From contig NZ_CAKJTI010000011.1 of assembly GCF_917563915.1 (NCBI RefSeq), forward strand, positions 1 through 64,000: a stretch of 64,000 nt of DNA. Reading direction: 5' to 3'. Made by a program: the position numbers and the translations under genes. Position 1 is the first letter of the stretch. Each line of letters begins with the position of its first letter. Positions 53,090-62,093 of the stretch are shown in pieces. This DNA comes from Bacillus rhizoplanae. Lineage in GTDB: Bacteria > Bacillota > Bacilli > Bacillales > Bacillaceae_G. The notes beneath the pieces were generated by a model. That model saw nothing but the letters and a program-made list of their open reading frames with translations, had not been told where the DNA came from and did not search any database.

Positions 53090-54115
53090 CCATTTTACTA
53101 TAATTCCTTGCTGACTACTTTGTAAACAAGCTGTAATAACACGAATCACATTTAGGGCTTCCTCAGCAGTAACAGGTGGCATTTCTTGTTTCATTATTGC
53201 ATCTCGGACACCTTTATAATAGTTCTCATAGCACCCTATTTCTGTTGGAACACGAATTTCTTGTTCCTCTGTGGAAAGAATAGCATACATATACATAGCA
53301 TCTTCTCCATAGCCTACATCACCAGGTTTCTTACCAGTCTTTAATTGCTCCTCTTGGGAATCCATTCCATGTTTAACAATCGAGCCTTTTTCACCGTGAA
53401 TGCTAAAATGAGGACCTGCATATTTAACGTGACTACTGCTATGAAGAATAACACGCATTTCTTCATAATGAAGAATAATATGAAAGTAATCATCTATTTG
53501 CGACCCTGGGCGCTGATTGATAACATCTGCATAAACTGCTTCCGGCATACCAAATAGATGTAACGCTTGATCAATAAGATGTGAGCCTAAATCAAATAAC
53601 ATCCCTGATCCTGGTAATTTATGTTCACGCCAGCGATCGCGAACATGCGGACGAAATCTATCAAAATGAGCTTCATACGTATAAACTTTACCAATTTTAT
53701 CATCTTGTAATAGTTTTTGAATCGTTCTGAAATCGTTATCCAAGCGGCGGTTATGATATACACTTAACACAACACCATACTGCTTCGCTAGCGCTATTAA
53801 CTCTTCCCCTTCTTCAACAGTAACAACAAAAGGCTTTTCAACAACAACATGTTTACCGTGAAGAATTGCTTTTTTTGCATATCCAAAGTGCGTTGTATTA
53901 GGAGATGTAATAATGATAAGATCTATGTTCTCTTGCATAACAAGCTCATCGATTGTTGTCACAACTTCTACATGTGGAAATGATGCTTTTACTTTCTCTT
54001 CTTGTGAAGAAACAACCGCACGAATTTCGTAGTCTTCAATTGTTTGTAGTAGTGGAATATGGAAGGTTGTACTAGAAAAGCCGTAACCTACAATACCAAC
54101 ACCTATTTTGTTCAT
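53087..54115 (-). CDS. Gfo/Idh/MocA family oxidoreductase (YvaA/IolW-like)
   Basis: A 342-aa NAD(P)-dependent dehydrogenase. The Rossmann motif is GIVGYGFSSTTFHIP, the EKP cofactor motif is HVVVEKPFVV, and the substrate-side lysine/His region is GSGMLFDLGSHLIDQAL. It resembles B. subtilis YvaA (IolW, scyllo-inositol 2-dehydrogenase) and E. coli YdgJ. GGGAGGGG lies before ATG 54115. It sits between two liv-related units but has its own terminator, and there is no sign of shared function with amino-acid transport. Confidence 0.88.
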   Translation of the reverse strand: MNKIGVGIVGYGFSSTTFHIPLLQTIEDYEIRAVVSSQEEKVKASFPHVEVVTTIDELVMQENIDLIIITSPNTTHFGYAKKAILHGKHVVVEKPFVVTVEEGEELIALAKQYGVVLSVYHNRRLDNDFRTIQKLLQDDKIGKVYTYEAHFDRFRPHVRDRWREHKLPGSGMLFDLGSHLIDQALHLFGMPEAVYADVINQRPGSQIDDYFHIILHYEEMRVILHSSSHVKYAGPHFSIHGEKGSIVKHGMDSQEEQLKTGKKPGDVGYGEDAMYMYAILSTEEQEIRVPTEIGCYENYYKGVRDAIMKQEMPPVTAEEALNVIRVITACLQSSQQGIIVKW

Positions 54116-54242
54116 AAAACCCCTCCCAATTATGTATAGAATATGATGAACTTTTATTATATCAACTTATCTTTTTTCTACATAATATTTTGCTTTTTTA
54201 TACATTACTCTTTAGTAATAACGGTAACATAGATTAACATAA

Positions 54243-54270
54243 CAAAGAGCCACCCTACTTAGGGTAGCCC
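54243..54270 (-). terminator. intrinsic terminator of liv operon
   Basis: GGGCTACCCTA / TAGGGTGGCTC stem (leftward reading), then TTTGTT, just after livF. Confidence 0.8.
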
Positions 54271-54275
54271 TCATA

Positions 54276-54977
54276 TTATGCTAAATACGCTTCTTTCACA
54301 AATTCATTATGCATCAATGATTTTCCTTCTCCTACCATTTTAATTTCCCCTGTCTGAATCACATATCCACGATGTGCAATTTGCAACGCTTGATACGCAT
54401 TTTGTTCAACAAGTAGAATCGTCATTCCTTCTTTATTAAGCTCTGAAATAATTTCAAAGATTTGCTCAACAATAATTGGCGCTAGTCCCATTGAAGGTTC
54501 ATCTAACATAAGTATATGAGGCTGGCTCATGAGCGCACGTCCAATTGCAAGCATTTGCTGTTCACCACCACTCATCGTACCGCCCTTTTGTTCTAGCCGT
54601 TCTTTTAACTTTGGAAAATAGTGAAAGGTACGTTCCATCCGTTCCTTCACTATTCTTTTATCCTTTACTGAAAATGCTCCCATCTCTAGGTTCTCTTTTA
54701 CTGTTAGACGTGAAAAAATACGTCTCCCCTCTGGTACATGAGCGATTCCAGATAAAGCTGTTACGTGCGGGGATTGTTTCGTAATTTGTTTCCCCTCAAA
54801 TGAAATTTCTCCTGACTTCGGTATAACAAGACCACTAATCGTCTTTAATGTCGTTGATTTTCCAGCTCCATTGCATCCAATAAGCGTTACAATTTCGCCT
54901 TTTCCTACAGAAATATTAATTTCTTTTAACGCGTGAATGCCGCCATAATACGCATTTATATTTGTAAGCTCTAGCAA
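54276..54977 (-). CDS. livF: branched-chain amino-acid ABC transporter ATP-binding protein LivF
   Basis: A 233-aa ABC ATPase, the usual LivF length. Walker A is GCNGAGKST, signature MSGGEQQML, Walker B ILMLDEPSMGLAP. The real start is TTG 54977, eight bases after AAGGAGG. The frame stays open to 55064, but the extra N-terminal codons run through bcr1 copy H (its reading gives GVLLPVNAGQ), so an automatic call would be too long. It is the last gene of the liv operon, about 205 bases after livG. Confidence 0.92.
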   Translation of the reverse strand: MLELTNINAYYGGIHALKEINISVGKGEIVTLIGCNGAGKSTTLKTISGLVIPKSGEISFEGKQITKQSPHVTALSGIAHVPEGRRIFSRLTVKENLEMGAFSVKDKRIVKERMERTFHYFPKLKERLEQKGGTMSGGEQQMLAIGRALMSQPHILMLDEPSMGLAPIIVEQIFEIISELNKEGMTILLVEQNAYQALQIAHRGYVIQTGEIKMVGEGKSLMHNEFVKEAYLA

Positions 54978-55030
54978 AATACTTCCCTCCTTTTTATTTT
55001 TTTCAAGCGATTTCGTAGCATGCTCTTTGC

Positions 55031-55175
55031 TTTGTCCCGCATTAACGGGCAGTAAGACCCCCACCTCAAGATTCAGAGAAAATCAAAGAAGATAGGCGTC
55101 CGTAAAAGCCCGATTGGTTCAACTAACCATCAGTGGGGGATGAAGAAAACCCCACTGATGGAAGTTTCACTTTAT
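55031..55175 (+). mobile_element. bcr1 repeat, full-length copy (H) inside the liv operon
   Basis: 145 bp; the left repeat is mutated to TTTGT (55031-55035), the right TTTAT is at 55171-55175. It is followed at once by CCCGCATTA, so the right end reads TTTATCCCGCATTA, a copy of the bcr1 left end. Confidence 0.9.
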
Positions 55176-55181
55176 CCCGCA

Positions 55182-55958
55182 TTACTTCTCTAACACTGCG
55201 CTTTTCCCTAAATACGCTTCAATAACTTTTGGATTGTTACGAATATCTTCCGGTCTTCCTTCTGCAATTTTTTCACCATGATCTAGCACAATGATATGCT
55301 CAGATATCTCCATGACAAGTTTCATATCGTGTTCAATTAATACAATTGTTACGTCCAGCTCTTCACGCATACGATAAATAAGTGCTGTTAACTCCTTCGT
55401 TTCCTTTGGATTCATCCCAGCTGCTGGCTCATCCAATAATAATACTTGCGGTTTTGCCGCGAGCGCCCTAGCAATTTCAAGGCGCCTCTGTGCCCCGTAC
55501 GATAAATTTTGCGCTTCTTCATTTAACAAATGAGCTAACCCAACATATTCTAAAAGCTCATACGCTTTTTGCTGCGCTTGTTCTTCTTCTCTCTTTACTC
55601 CTGGCAAATGTAACAAAATTCCCAAAAGATTACTTTTCAAATGATTGTGAAGTCCTACCATCACATTTTCAAGTACCGTCATATTTTTAAAAAGACGAAT
55701 ATTTTGAAACGTACGAGCAATACCATGCTTTGAAATATCATGCGGCTTCAAACCAGTTATCTTTTTTTCACCAAGTAGAATGTCCCCTTCATCTGGCTTA
55801 TACACACCTGTTACCATATTAAAGAACGTCGTTTTCCCTGCTCCGTTCGGTCCAATTACAGCTGTAATCGATCCTTTTTTTACTTTCATATCAACACTTT
55901 TCACTGCAACAAGCCCGTCAAACCGTTTTGTAATATTTCGAACTGTTAAAATCATCAT
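55182..55958 (-). CDS. livG: branched-chain amino-acid ABC transporter ATP-binding protein LivG
   Basis: A 258-aa ABC ATPase. Walker A is GPNGAGKTT, signature LSYGAQRRLE, Walker B LLLDEPAAGMNP. The start ATG 55958 follows GGGGTGAG; an in-frame ATG at 55979 would overlap livM. The stop TAA lies in a bcr1 left-end-like stretch (CCCGCATTA on the plus strand), six bases past copy H. Works with LivF as the motor of the LivHM channel. Confidence 0.93.
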   Translation of the reverse strand: MMILTVRNITKRFDGLVAVKSVDMKVKKGSITAVIGPNGAGKTTFFNMVTGVYKPDEGDILLGEKKITGLKPHDISKHGIARTFQNIRLFKNMTVLENVMVGLHNHLKSNLLGILLHLPGVKREEEQAQQKAYELLEYVGLAHLLNEEAQNLSYGAQRRLEIARALAAKPQVLLLDEPAAGMNPKETKELTALIYRMREELDVTIVLIEHDMKLVMEISEHIIVLDHGEKIAEGRPEDIRNNPKVIEAYLGKSAVLEK

Positions 55959-55968
55959 ATTCTCACCC

Positions 55969-57252
55969 CTAGGCTTCAAATACGTTCTCTTTTTGTGTTT
56001 GCGATTCGATTTGTTCTATCCTACCTTTTTTCAGCTGCTCTTCATTAAATTTCCGACTTTTTGCAGGTATGAGTCCTTGCGGGCGATACAAAGCAAATAA
56101 GATTAAAATTCCCCCAAAGATGAAGCGCTGCATCTTTGCTGGAGAAAGTGCATCTGGGATCGCAATCGTTCCACTTAAGTTCAATTGATTTAGCCAGTTT
56201 GTTAATTCAGTAAGTACTTGTAAATTTAAAATCGTCATAACTGCTGCCCCTAAAATAACTCCTGGCACACTCCCCATACCACCAAGTAATACCATAACAA
56301 GAATCGTAATCGACTCTAGTAACGTAAAACTTGTTGGATCGACGAAAGTTTGTTTTGCTGCAAAGACAACACCCATCATTCCAGAAAATGAAGCACCAAT
56401 TGCAAACGCTAGCAGCTTTGTTTTCACAAGCGGAATTCCCATCGCTTGAGCGGCAATTTCATTTTCACGAACTGCCTTCCACGAGCGGCCTATTTTCGAA
56501 AACTCTAACCGTTTTACAATAAAGATTACGAGTAGTAAAATACCAAGTACAATGTAGTACACTTGACTTGATTGCAAAAATGTAAATCCAAATAAAGAAG
56601 GTGGTTTTACAGAAGATAAACCCATTGCACCGTTTGTAATATTGATTGGTTTATCTAAATTATTAAAAATAATACGAATAATCTCCCCAAATCCAAGTGT
56701 CACAATCGCTAAATAATCGCCTTTCACACGTAAAACCGGGATACCAAGTAAGACTCCAAATACCGCTGCAATAAAACCGCCTAGTAAAATAAAAATCCAA
56801 AAGCTTTCTCCTGACAATGGATATTGACCAAATGGCATAAAGTTATTTGCTTGAGCTGTTGCAAAAATACCGTATGTGTAAGCTCCTATTGCAAAAAAAG
56901 CGACAAATCCTAAATCTAGTAATCCCGCAAAGCCGACAACAATATTTAATCCTAGCGCCATTGCTATATAAATCCCAACTAATGTCGACACTTCCATATA
57001 AGACTGATAGGCTGGCCCGCCGCTTGCTGTGGATGGAAGCAATATGACTAATACAAATAACCCTATCAACCATTTCCATTTACCGTGCAAATTTGTGTAA
57101 TACAATAATAAAAGAGACAATAATAATAGTAAAAATGCCGTTACTGACTTTTGTGCAAAATATATACTTGCAGCCGTTATACCAATGTAAAGGACTAATA
57201 ATATAAGTTGCAGCTTCGTATTTTCCCTTATCATTTCTAACCATTTTGTCAT
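55969..57252 (-). CDS. livM: branched-chain amino-acid ABC permease LivM
   Basis: A 427-aa permease, with about ten to eleven membrane helices. The family block GLNIVVGFAGLLDLGFVAFFAI and the EAA-like loop RENEIAAQAMGIPLVKTKLL are present, and the C-terminus has a charged tail (EEQLKKGRIEQIESQT). ATG 57252 follows AGGTGA. Ten bases separate it from livG. It pairs with LivH. Confidence 0.92.
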   Translation of the reverse strand: MTKWLEMIRENTKLQLILLVLYIGITAASIYFAQKSVTAFLLLLLSLLLLYYTNLHGKWKWLIGLFVLVILLPSTASGGPAYQSYMEVSTLVGIYIAMALGLNIVVGFAGLLDLGFVAFFAIGAYTYGIFATAQANNFMPFGQYPLSGESFWIFILLGGFIAAVFGVLLGIPVLRVKGDYLAIVTLGFGEIIRIIFNNLDKPINITNGAMGLSSVKPPSLFGFTFLQSSQVYYIVLGILLLVIFIVKRLEFSKIGRSWKAVRENEIAAQAMGIPLVKTKLLAFAIGASFSGMMGVVFAAKQTFVDPTSFTLLESITILVMVLLGGMGSVPGVILGAAVMTILNLQVLTELTNWLNQLNLSGTIAIPDALSPAKMQRFIFGGILILFALYRPQGLIPAKSRKFNEEQLKKGRIEQIESQTQKENVFEA

Positions 57253-57261
57253 TATGATCAC

Positions 57262-58248
57262 CTACACTTTCTCGGCAACTGCTTTGCCGAAAATGCCTTC
57301 TGGTTTAAAAATTAAAACGAGAATTAAAATTCCAAAAGCAAATACATCCTTATATTCAGCTCCCAATATTCCAGAAGATAAAATGGATAAATTTGTAGCC
57401 GCGAACATTTCTAGAAGTCCAAGCAATATACCGCCAACCATTGCACCTCGAATATTACCAATTCCACCTAAAACAGCTGCTGTAAAAGCTTTTAACCCTA
57501 AAATAAAGCCAATGTACGGATCTATTGTTCCATATTGTACAGCAAACAGTACACCTGTTGCTCCGCCAAGTGCGGAACCAATAAAAAACGTAAGGGAAAT
57601 CACCTTATTCACATTTACTGACATTAATGATGCAGTATCACGATCTTGCGCAACAGCACGCATCGCCATTCCCCACTTTGTTTTATTGACGAAAAAGTCT
57701 AAAGAGAGCATCATAATAACCGCAAGAACGAGTAGAATAAGTGAGGATGTTTTAAGTTGAGCGTTATTAAAAGAAGACATAATTGCCGAAGTCTGTACTG
57801 TAATTTGATCATTGAATAAGGTAGGACCTGTTATGATGTAATTTCCTTTTTTTAATTCAGCAATAAAACGAACGATATCTTGCAGCAGAAAAGAAACACC
57901 AATTGCTGTGATTAACGTAATAAGTTTCGGTGCTTTTCGAAGTGGTCGATACGCAACCCTCTCAATCCCCATCCCAAGAAAACCTGTTATAAGAGATGTT
58001 GCAACTAAAACAAGTAACAATGCTAGCAGAGCTGGCATAACCGTCAGCCAACCAAATCCCATAAAAACAAGAAAAATTGTTGTGCCAATGAAAGCACCTG
58101 TCATAAAAATTTCTCCATGAGCAAAATTGATAAGTTCTAATATCCCATATACCATCGTATATCCTAACGCAATAACTGCGTACACTGCACCAAGTGTTAA
58201 TCCATCAATTAGCACTTGAGGAAGTGTATGCATTATTTCACCGAACAT
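57262..58248 (-). CDS. livH: branched-chain amino-acid ABC permease LivH
   Basis: A 328-aa permease with about eight helices. It has YAVIALGYTMVYGILELINFAHG, a hallmark of LivH, and the EAA-type loop MRAVAQDRDTASLMSVN. GGGGAGGAA precedes ATG 58248. It begins 68 bases after the binding-protein gene, behind a terminator-like hairpin. Confidence 0.93.
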   Translation of the reverse strand: MFGEIMHTLPQVLIDGLTLGAVYAVIALGYTMVYGILELINFAHGEIFMTGAFIGTTIFLVFMGFGWLTVMPALLALLLVLVATSLITGFLGMGIERVAYRPLRKAPKLITLITAIGVSFLLQDIVRFIAELKKGNYIITGPTLFNDQITVQTSAIMSSFNNAQLKTSSLILLVLAVIMMLSLDFFVNKTKWGMAMRAVAQDRDTASLMSVNVNKVISLTFFIGSALGGATGVLFAVQYGTIDPYIGFILGLKAFTAAVLGGIGNIRGAMVGGILLGLLEMFAATNLSILSSGILGAEYKDVFAFGILILVLIFKPEGIFGKAVAEKV

Positions 58249-58276
58249 AGAAATTCCTCCCCTTTTATTTTTCTCT

Positions 58277-58308
58277 AAAAAAGGTACGGAACATAAGCAC
58301 CCGTACCC
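58277..58308 (-). terminator. attenuator-like terminator between livJ and livH
   Basis: Read leftward, GGTACGG / CCGTACC (58307-58301 and 58289-58283) with an 11-nt loop is followed by TTTTTT, inside the operon just after the binding-protein gene. Confidence 0.75.
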
Positions 58309-58316
58309 ATATCACC

Positions 58317-59525
58317 TTACTTTTTCTCTACTTCTCCTTCTTGTCTTCCTGGATATTTTTGCTCTGCAAATTTATAAATATATACTTTTGCAAATTTATT
58401 ATCACCCTTGCTATCAAACCCTACGTTTGTTACCGCTCCTTCAAAATTATTTGTTTTCCGAACAGTATCGCGTACTTGTTCTCGAGTTGGCATTTTGTTG
58501 TTATTTGCTTTAATCGCATCTTCCACTCCTTGCAGGAGTACACCCGCAGCATCATACCCATAAGCCGAATATCCTTCTACCTCTTTATTAAATTTGCTCT
58601 TATAATCATCCGCAAATTCCTTTCCTTTTTCCGTTGTTTTCGGGTCAGCAGCGATAGAAGTGTAATACGTGTTCTCAATAGAGTTACCTGCAATTTCTAC
58701 CATCGTTGCTGAATCCATACCATCACCGCCCATAAACGGGATTGTAAGGCCTTTTTCACGTGCTTGCTTCACTAACAGTCCACCTTCTGCATATAGACCA
58801 CCAAAGTAAATTAAATCAGGGTTTTTCGCGAGTACTTTATTTAACACACCGTTAAAATCTTTTTCTCCGACCGTAATAGATTCATAACCTGCAATTGTTC
58901 CACCTAATTTTTCAACTTCTGTTTTAAATGCTTTAGCTAAACCTGTTCCATAAGCTGTTTTATCATCAATAATAAAAACGTTTTTTGCCTTCAGTGTTTT
59001 CAATGCAAACTCTGCCCCGGCAGGGCCTTGAAAATCATCTCTTGTACATATACGATTTACTACTTTCAAATTACGATCCGTTACTTCAATAGCAGTATTT
59101 GTAGGTGATACCATAACAACATTGTTTTTCTCATACACTTCAGAAGATGGAATTGCAACTCCTGAATTCATATGTCCAACGACACCAAGTATTTCTTTAT
59201 CCGCACCAATAATCTGTGCGTTCGCAACACCTTTTTTCGGATCAGCTTGATCATCATATGGCACAAATTTTAGTTCGTATCCTAATTTTTTAAACTCTTC
59301 TTTTTGTTCTTCTATTTTCAGTTGTGCACCAAGTTTAATTGCTTCCCCTTGCGTTGCAGAACCACCAGAGAGCGGTGATTGAGTCGCAATTTTTATGACC
59401 TTTCCACCCCCACCTCCCGTACTTGCTGTATCAGCATTACCATTTGTTTTATCACTGCATCCTGCTAATAAACCAAACACACACACTGCAGAAAGAACAA
59501 AAGCAAAATTTTTCTTTTTTATCAC
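58317..59525 (-). CDS. livJ: branched-chain amino-acid ABC transporter binding lipoprotein
   Basis: A 402-aa LivJ-type lipoprotein, first gene of the liv operon. The lipobox is LAGC (20-23), and the mature protein opens VIKIATQSPLSGGSATQGEA; GVVGHMNSGVAIPS and YSAYGYDAAGVLLQGVEDA follow. The start is GTG 59525 after a GGGGG. A perfect 43-base palindrome lies 16 bases upstream. It binds leucine/isoleucine/valine-like solutes outside the cell and hands them to LivHM. Confidence 0.93.
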   Translation of the reverse strand: MIKKKNFAFVLSAVCVFGLLAGCSDKTNGNADTASTGGGGGKVIKIATQSPLSGGSATQGEAIKLGAQLKIEEQKEEFKKLGYELKFVPYDDQADPKKGVANAQIIGADKEILGVVGHMNSGVAIPSSEVYEKNNVVMVSPTNTAIEVTDRNLKVVNRICTRDDFQGPAGAEFALKTLKAKNVFIIDDKTAYGTGLAKAFKTEVEKLGGTIAGYESITVGEKDFNGVLNKVLAKNPDLIYFGGLYAEGGLLVKQAREKGLTIPFMGGDGMDSATMVEIAGNSIENTYYTSIAADPKTTEKGKEFADDYKSKFNKEVEGYSAYGYDAAGVLLQGVEDAIKANNNKMPTREQVRDTVRKTNNFEGAVTNVGFDSKGDNKFAKVYIYKFAEQKYPGRQEGEVEKK

Positions 59526-59540
59526 CCATATACCCCCATT

Positions 59541-59583
59541 TTATTATTTAACTAAATATTTTAAATATTTAGTTAAATAATAA
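59541..59583. promoter_or_regulatory. perfect 43-base palindrome upstream of liv operon
   Basis: Arms of 21 bases (TTATTATTTAACTAAATATTT and its exact complement) meet at one central base. It starts 16 bases before the GTG start and touches the ribosome site. It may be an operator or an mRNA hairpin. Confidence 0.6.
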
Positions 59584-59630
59584 TGGAAGTGTTTTATTTG
59601 TACAACTACTATTCTTCAGACAAATTTAGA

Positions 59631-59667
59631 CAAAAACGCCCGACTCATATAATGAGTCGGGCGTTTT
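59631..59667. terminator. intrinsic terminator of parC
   Basis: AAAACGCCCGACTCAT / ATGAGTCGGGCGTTTT around a 3-nt loop, with flanking T/A runs. Confidence 0.93.
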
Positions 59668-59668
59668 C

Positions 59669-62092
59669 TTACTGTTCTTTTTTCTGCGGCCACGTTTCCA
59701 CAACAAGACCAACATCACTTACATCTATTAATAAACTTCCGTTACTGTAACGATCTTTATTACGAAGTGTATTCGGATCAATTTCTTCTATTATTTGCTT
59801 TTCTGTTCGCATACAAACAACTTCATCTGCTCGAACAACTTCTACACCGACGATACGGTATGGATTCTTTTTCAATTCTTTAAAGATAACGAGTCCTCGT
59901 TTTGCTCTCGTCGATTTTTCAATTTCTGTTGCTTTTAATCGTTTTACTGCGCCTCGTTGCGTAACGAGAACGAGCTGATCTTTCGCAGAATTGATAGGAA
60001 GACCGCATACAACGTAGTCATCTTCCTTCACATTCATTCCTTTTACACCAGCTGCCCGCACGCCAACTGGACTCACTTCTTCTTCATTGAAAACAAGTGC
60101 ATATGCACCATGCGTTGCAAGAAGAATATCTTGCGTTCCATCTGTAACAAAAACATCGACGACTTCATCATCTTTCTTTAAATTAGTCGCGACAAAAGCA
60201 CGTGAATAACGCTGCACTTTATATTGACTTAATTCTGTTTTCTTAATCATTCCATTTCTAGTCACAAACGTAATAAATCGCTTCTCTTCTTCAAAATTCG
60301 GAACAACAGTTGCAAAGACGAGTGTTTCATCTCGGTCAAGTGAAACAATATTCGCAACATGCTGACCTAGATCTTTCCAACGAATATCTGGCATTTCGTA
60401 TACTGGAAGATAAATATAGTTTCCTTTACTTGTAAATAAAAGAATTGTCGCGGTTGTATTTGTATCGAAGCGTTCGAGTAAGATGTCGCCCTCTTTCATA
60501 CCGAAGTCTTTTCCGTTCGATGCATTATGTGAGCGCCAACCAGTTCGCTTTACATATCCTTCTTTCGTTACAGTAACGATGACATCTTCATGTGGAATCA
60601 TCACTTCCACATCAATTTTAATTTCTTCAATCTCTTCTTCAATTACAGCACGACGATTATCACTATACGTTTTCTTTACTCTCTTTAAGTCCGATTTAAT
60701 CACTTGAAGAAGTCTTTTTTCACTTTGTAAAATCGCTTGTAATTCTGTAATTTTCGTTTGTAGCTCTTCGGCCTCTTTTTCTAATGCTGTAATATCTGTA
60801 TTTGTTAAACGGTACAATTGCAGTGATACAATTGCTTCTGATTGTGCTTCTGTAAAGGAGAATCTTGCACATAAATTATTTTTCGCATCACGTTTATCTT
60901 TAGAAGCACGAATTGTTTCAATGACTTTATCTAAGATTGATAAAGCTTTCATCAAACCTTCCACGATATGCTGACGATTTTCCGCTTTTCGCAATTCATA
61001 TTGCGAACGACGTGTTACAACTTCTTTTTGATGCCCAATATATGCATCTAAAATCTTTGGTAATGTCATTAATGTAGGGCGGCGATTATGAATTGCTACC
61101 ATATTGAAGTTATATGGTATTTGTAAATCTGTATTTTTATATAAATAATTTAAAATACCTTCTGCATTTGCATCTTTTTTCAATTCGACAACAATACGAA
61201 GACCTGTACGATCCGTTTCATCACGAACTTCAGCAATTCCATCTAATTTTTTATCTAAACGTAGCTCATCCATTTTCTTTACAAGATTTGCTTTGTTTAC
61301 TTCGTAAGGAATTTCTGTAATTATGATTTGCTGCTTCCCACCACGAATCGTCTCAACTTCCGCTTTTCCGCGGATGATAATTTTTCCTTTTCCTGTTTCA
61401 TATGCCTTCTTAATCCCATCAAGCCCTTGGATAATCCCCCCTGTCGGGAAGTCCGGCCCTTTAATCAGCGTTAATAAATCGTCTACAGTACTGTTTGGTT
61501 TATCAATTCGCAGCATTGTTGCATCGATAACTTCTCCAAGATGATGTGGTGGAATTTCTGTTGCATAACCAGCTGAAATTCCCGTAGATCCGTTCACTAA
61601 AAGATTTGGAAACATAGCTGGTAATACAACTGGCTCTTCACTTGTATCATCAAAGTTTGAAACAAATTCCACTGTTTCTTTATCAATGTCACGTAATAAC
61701 TCAGAAGCAATTGGTGATAAACGAGCCTCTGTATAACGCATCGCCGCTGCCGGATCACCATCGACACTACCATTATTTCCATGCATTTCAACTAATACAT
61801 TTCGTACTTTCCAATCTTGACTTAAACGTACCATCGCTTCATACACGGACGAATCACCATGCGGATGATAGTTACCAATTACGTTACCAACTGTTTTGGC
61901 AGACTTACGAAACGGCTTATCATTTATATTTCCTTCTACATACATAGAATATAAAATACGACGTTGTACTGGTTTTAAACCGTCGCGTGCATCTGGAAGC
62001 GCACGGTCTTGAATAATATATTTACTATAACGTGCAAAGCGGTCACCAAGCACATCTTCAAGCGGGAGGTCATGAAACTTCTCTGCTTGCAT
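59669..62092 (-). CDS. parC: DNA topoisomerase IV subunit A
   Basis: An 807-aa type IIA topoisomerase subunit that cuts and rejoins DNA to separate daughter chromosomes. The catalytic Tyr is Y120 in [11 protein letters not shown]. The quinolone-determining segment [11 protein letters not shown] has the wild-type Ser81 and Glu85 (with the same spacing as GrlA Ser80/Glu84). The C-terminal beta-pinwheel shows GyrA-box-like repeats ([34 protein letters not shown]). GGAGGTGG lies in the end of parE, before ATG 62092. It is co-transcribed with parE, which ends one base upstream. Confidence 0.97.
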   Translation of the reverse strand: MQAEKFHDLPLEDVLGDRFARYSKYIIQDRALPDARDGLKPVQRRILYSMYVEGNINDKPFRKSAKTVGNVIGNYHPHGDSSVYEAMVRLSQDWKVRNVLVEMHGNNGSVDGDPAAAMRYTEARLSPIASELLRDIDKETVEFVSNFDDTSEEPVVLPAMFPNLLVNGSTGISAGYATEIPPHHLGEVIDATMLRIDKPNSTVDDLLTLIKGPDFPTGGIIQGLDGIKKAYETGKGKIIIRGKAEVETIRGGKQQIIITEIPYEVNKANLVKKMDELRLDKKLDGIAEVRDETDRTGLRIVVELKKDANAEGILNYLYKNTDLQIPYNFNMVAIHNRRPTLMTLPKILDAYIGHQKEVVTRRSQYELRKAENRQHIVEGLMKALSILDKVIETIRASKDKRDAKNNLCARFSFTEAQSEAIVSLQLYRLTNTDITALEKEAEELQTKITELQAILQSEKRLLQVIKSDLKRVKKTYSDNRRAVIEEEIEEIKIDVEVMIPHEDVIVTVTKEGYVKRTGWRSHNASNGKDFGMKEGDILLERFDTNTTATILLFTSKGNYIYLPVYEMPDIRWKDLGQHVANIVSLDRDETLVFATVVPNFEEEKRFITFVTRNGMIKKTELSQYKVQRYSRAFVATNLKKDDEVVDVFVTDGTQDILLATHGAYALVFNEEEVSPVGVRAAGVKGMNVKEDDYVVCGLPINSAKDQLVLVTQRGAVKRLKATEIEKSTRAKRGLVIFKELKKNPYRIVGVEVVRADEVVCMRTEKQIIEEIDPNTLRNKDRYSNGSLLIDVSDVGLVVETWPQKKEQ

Positions 62093-62093
62093 G

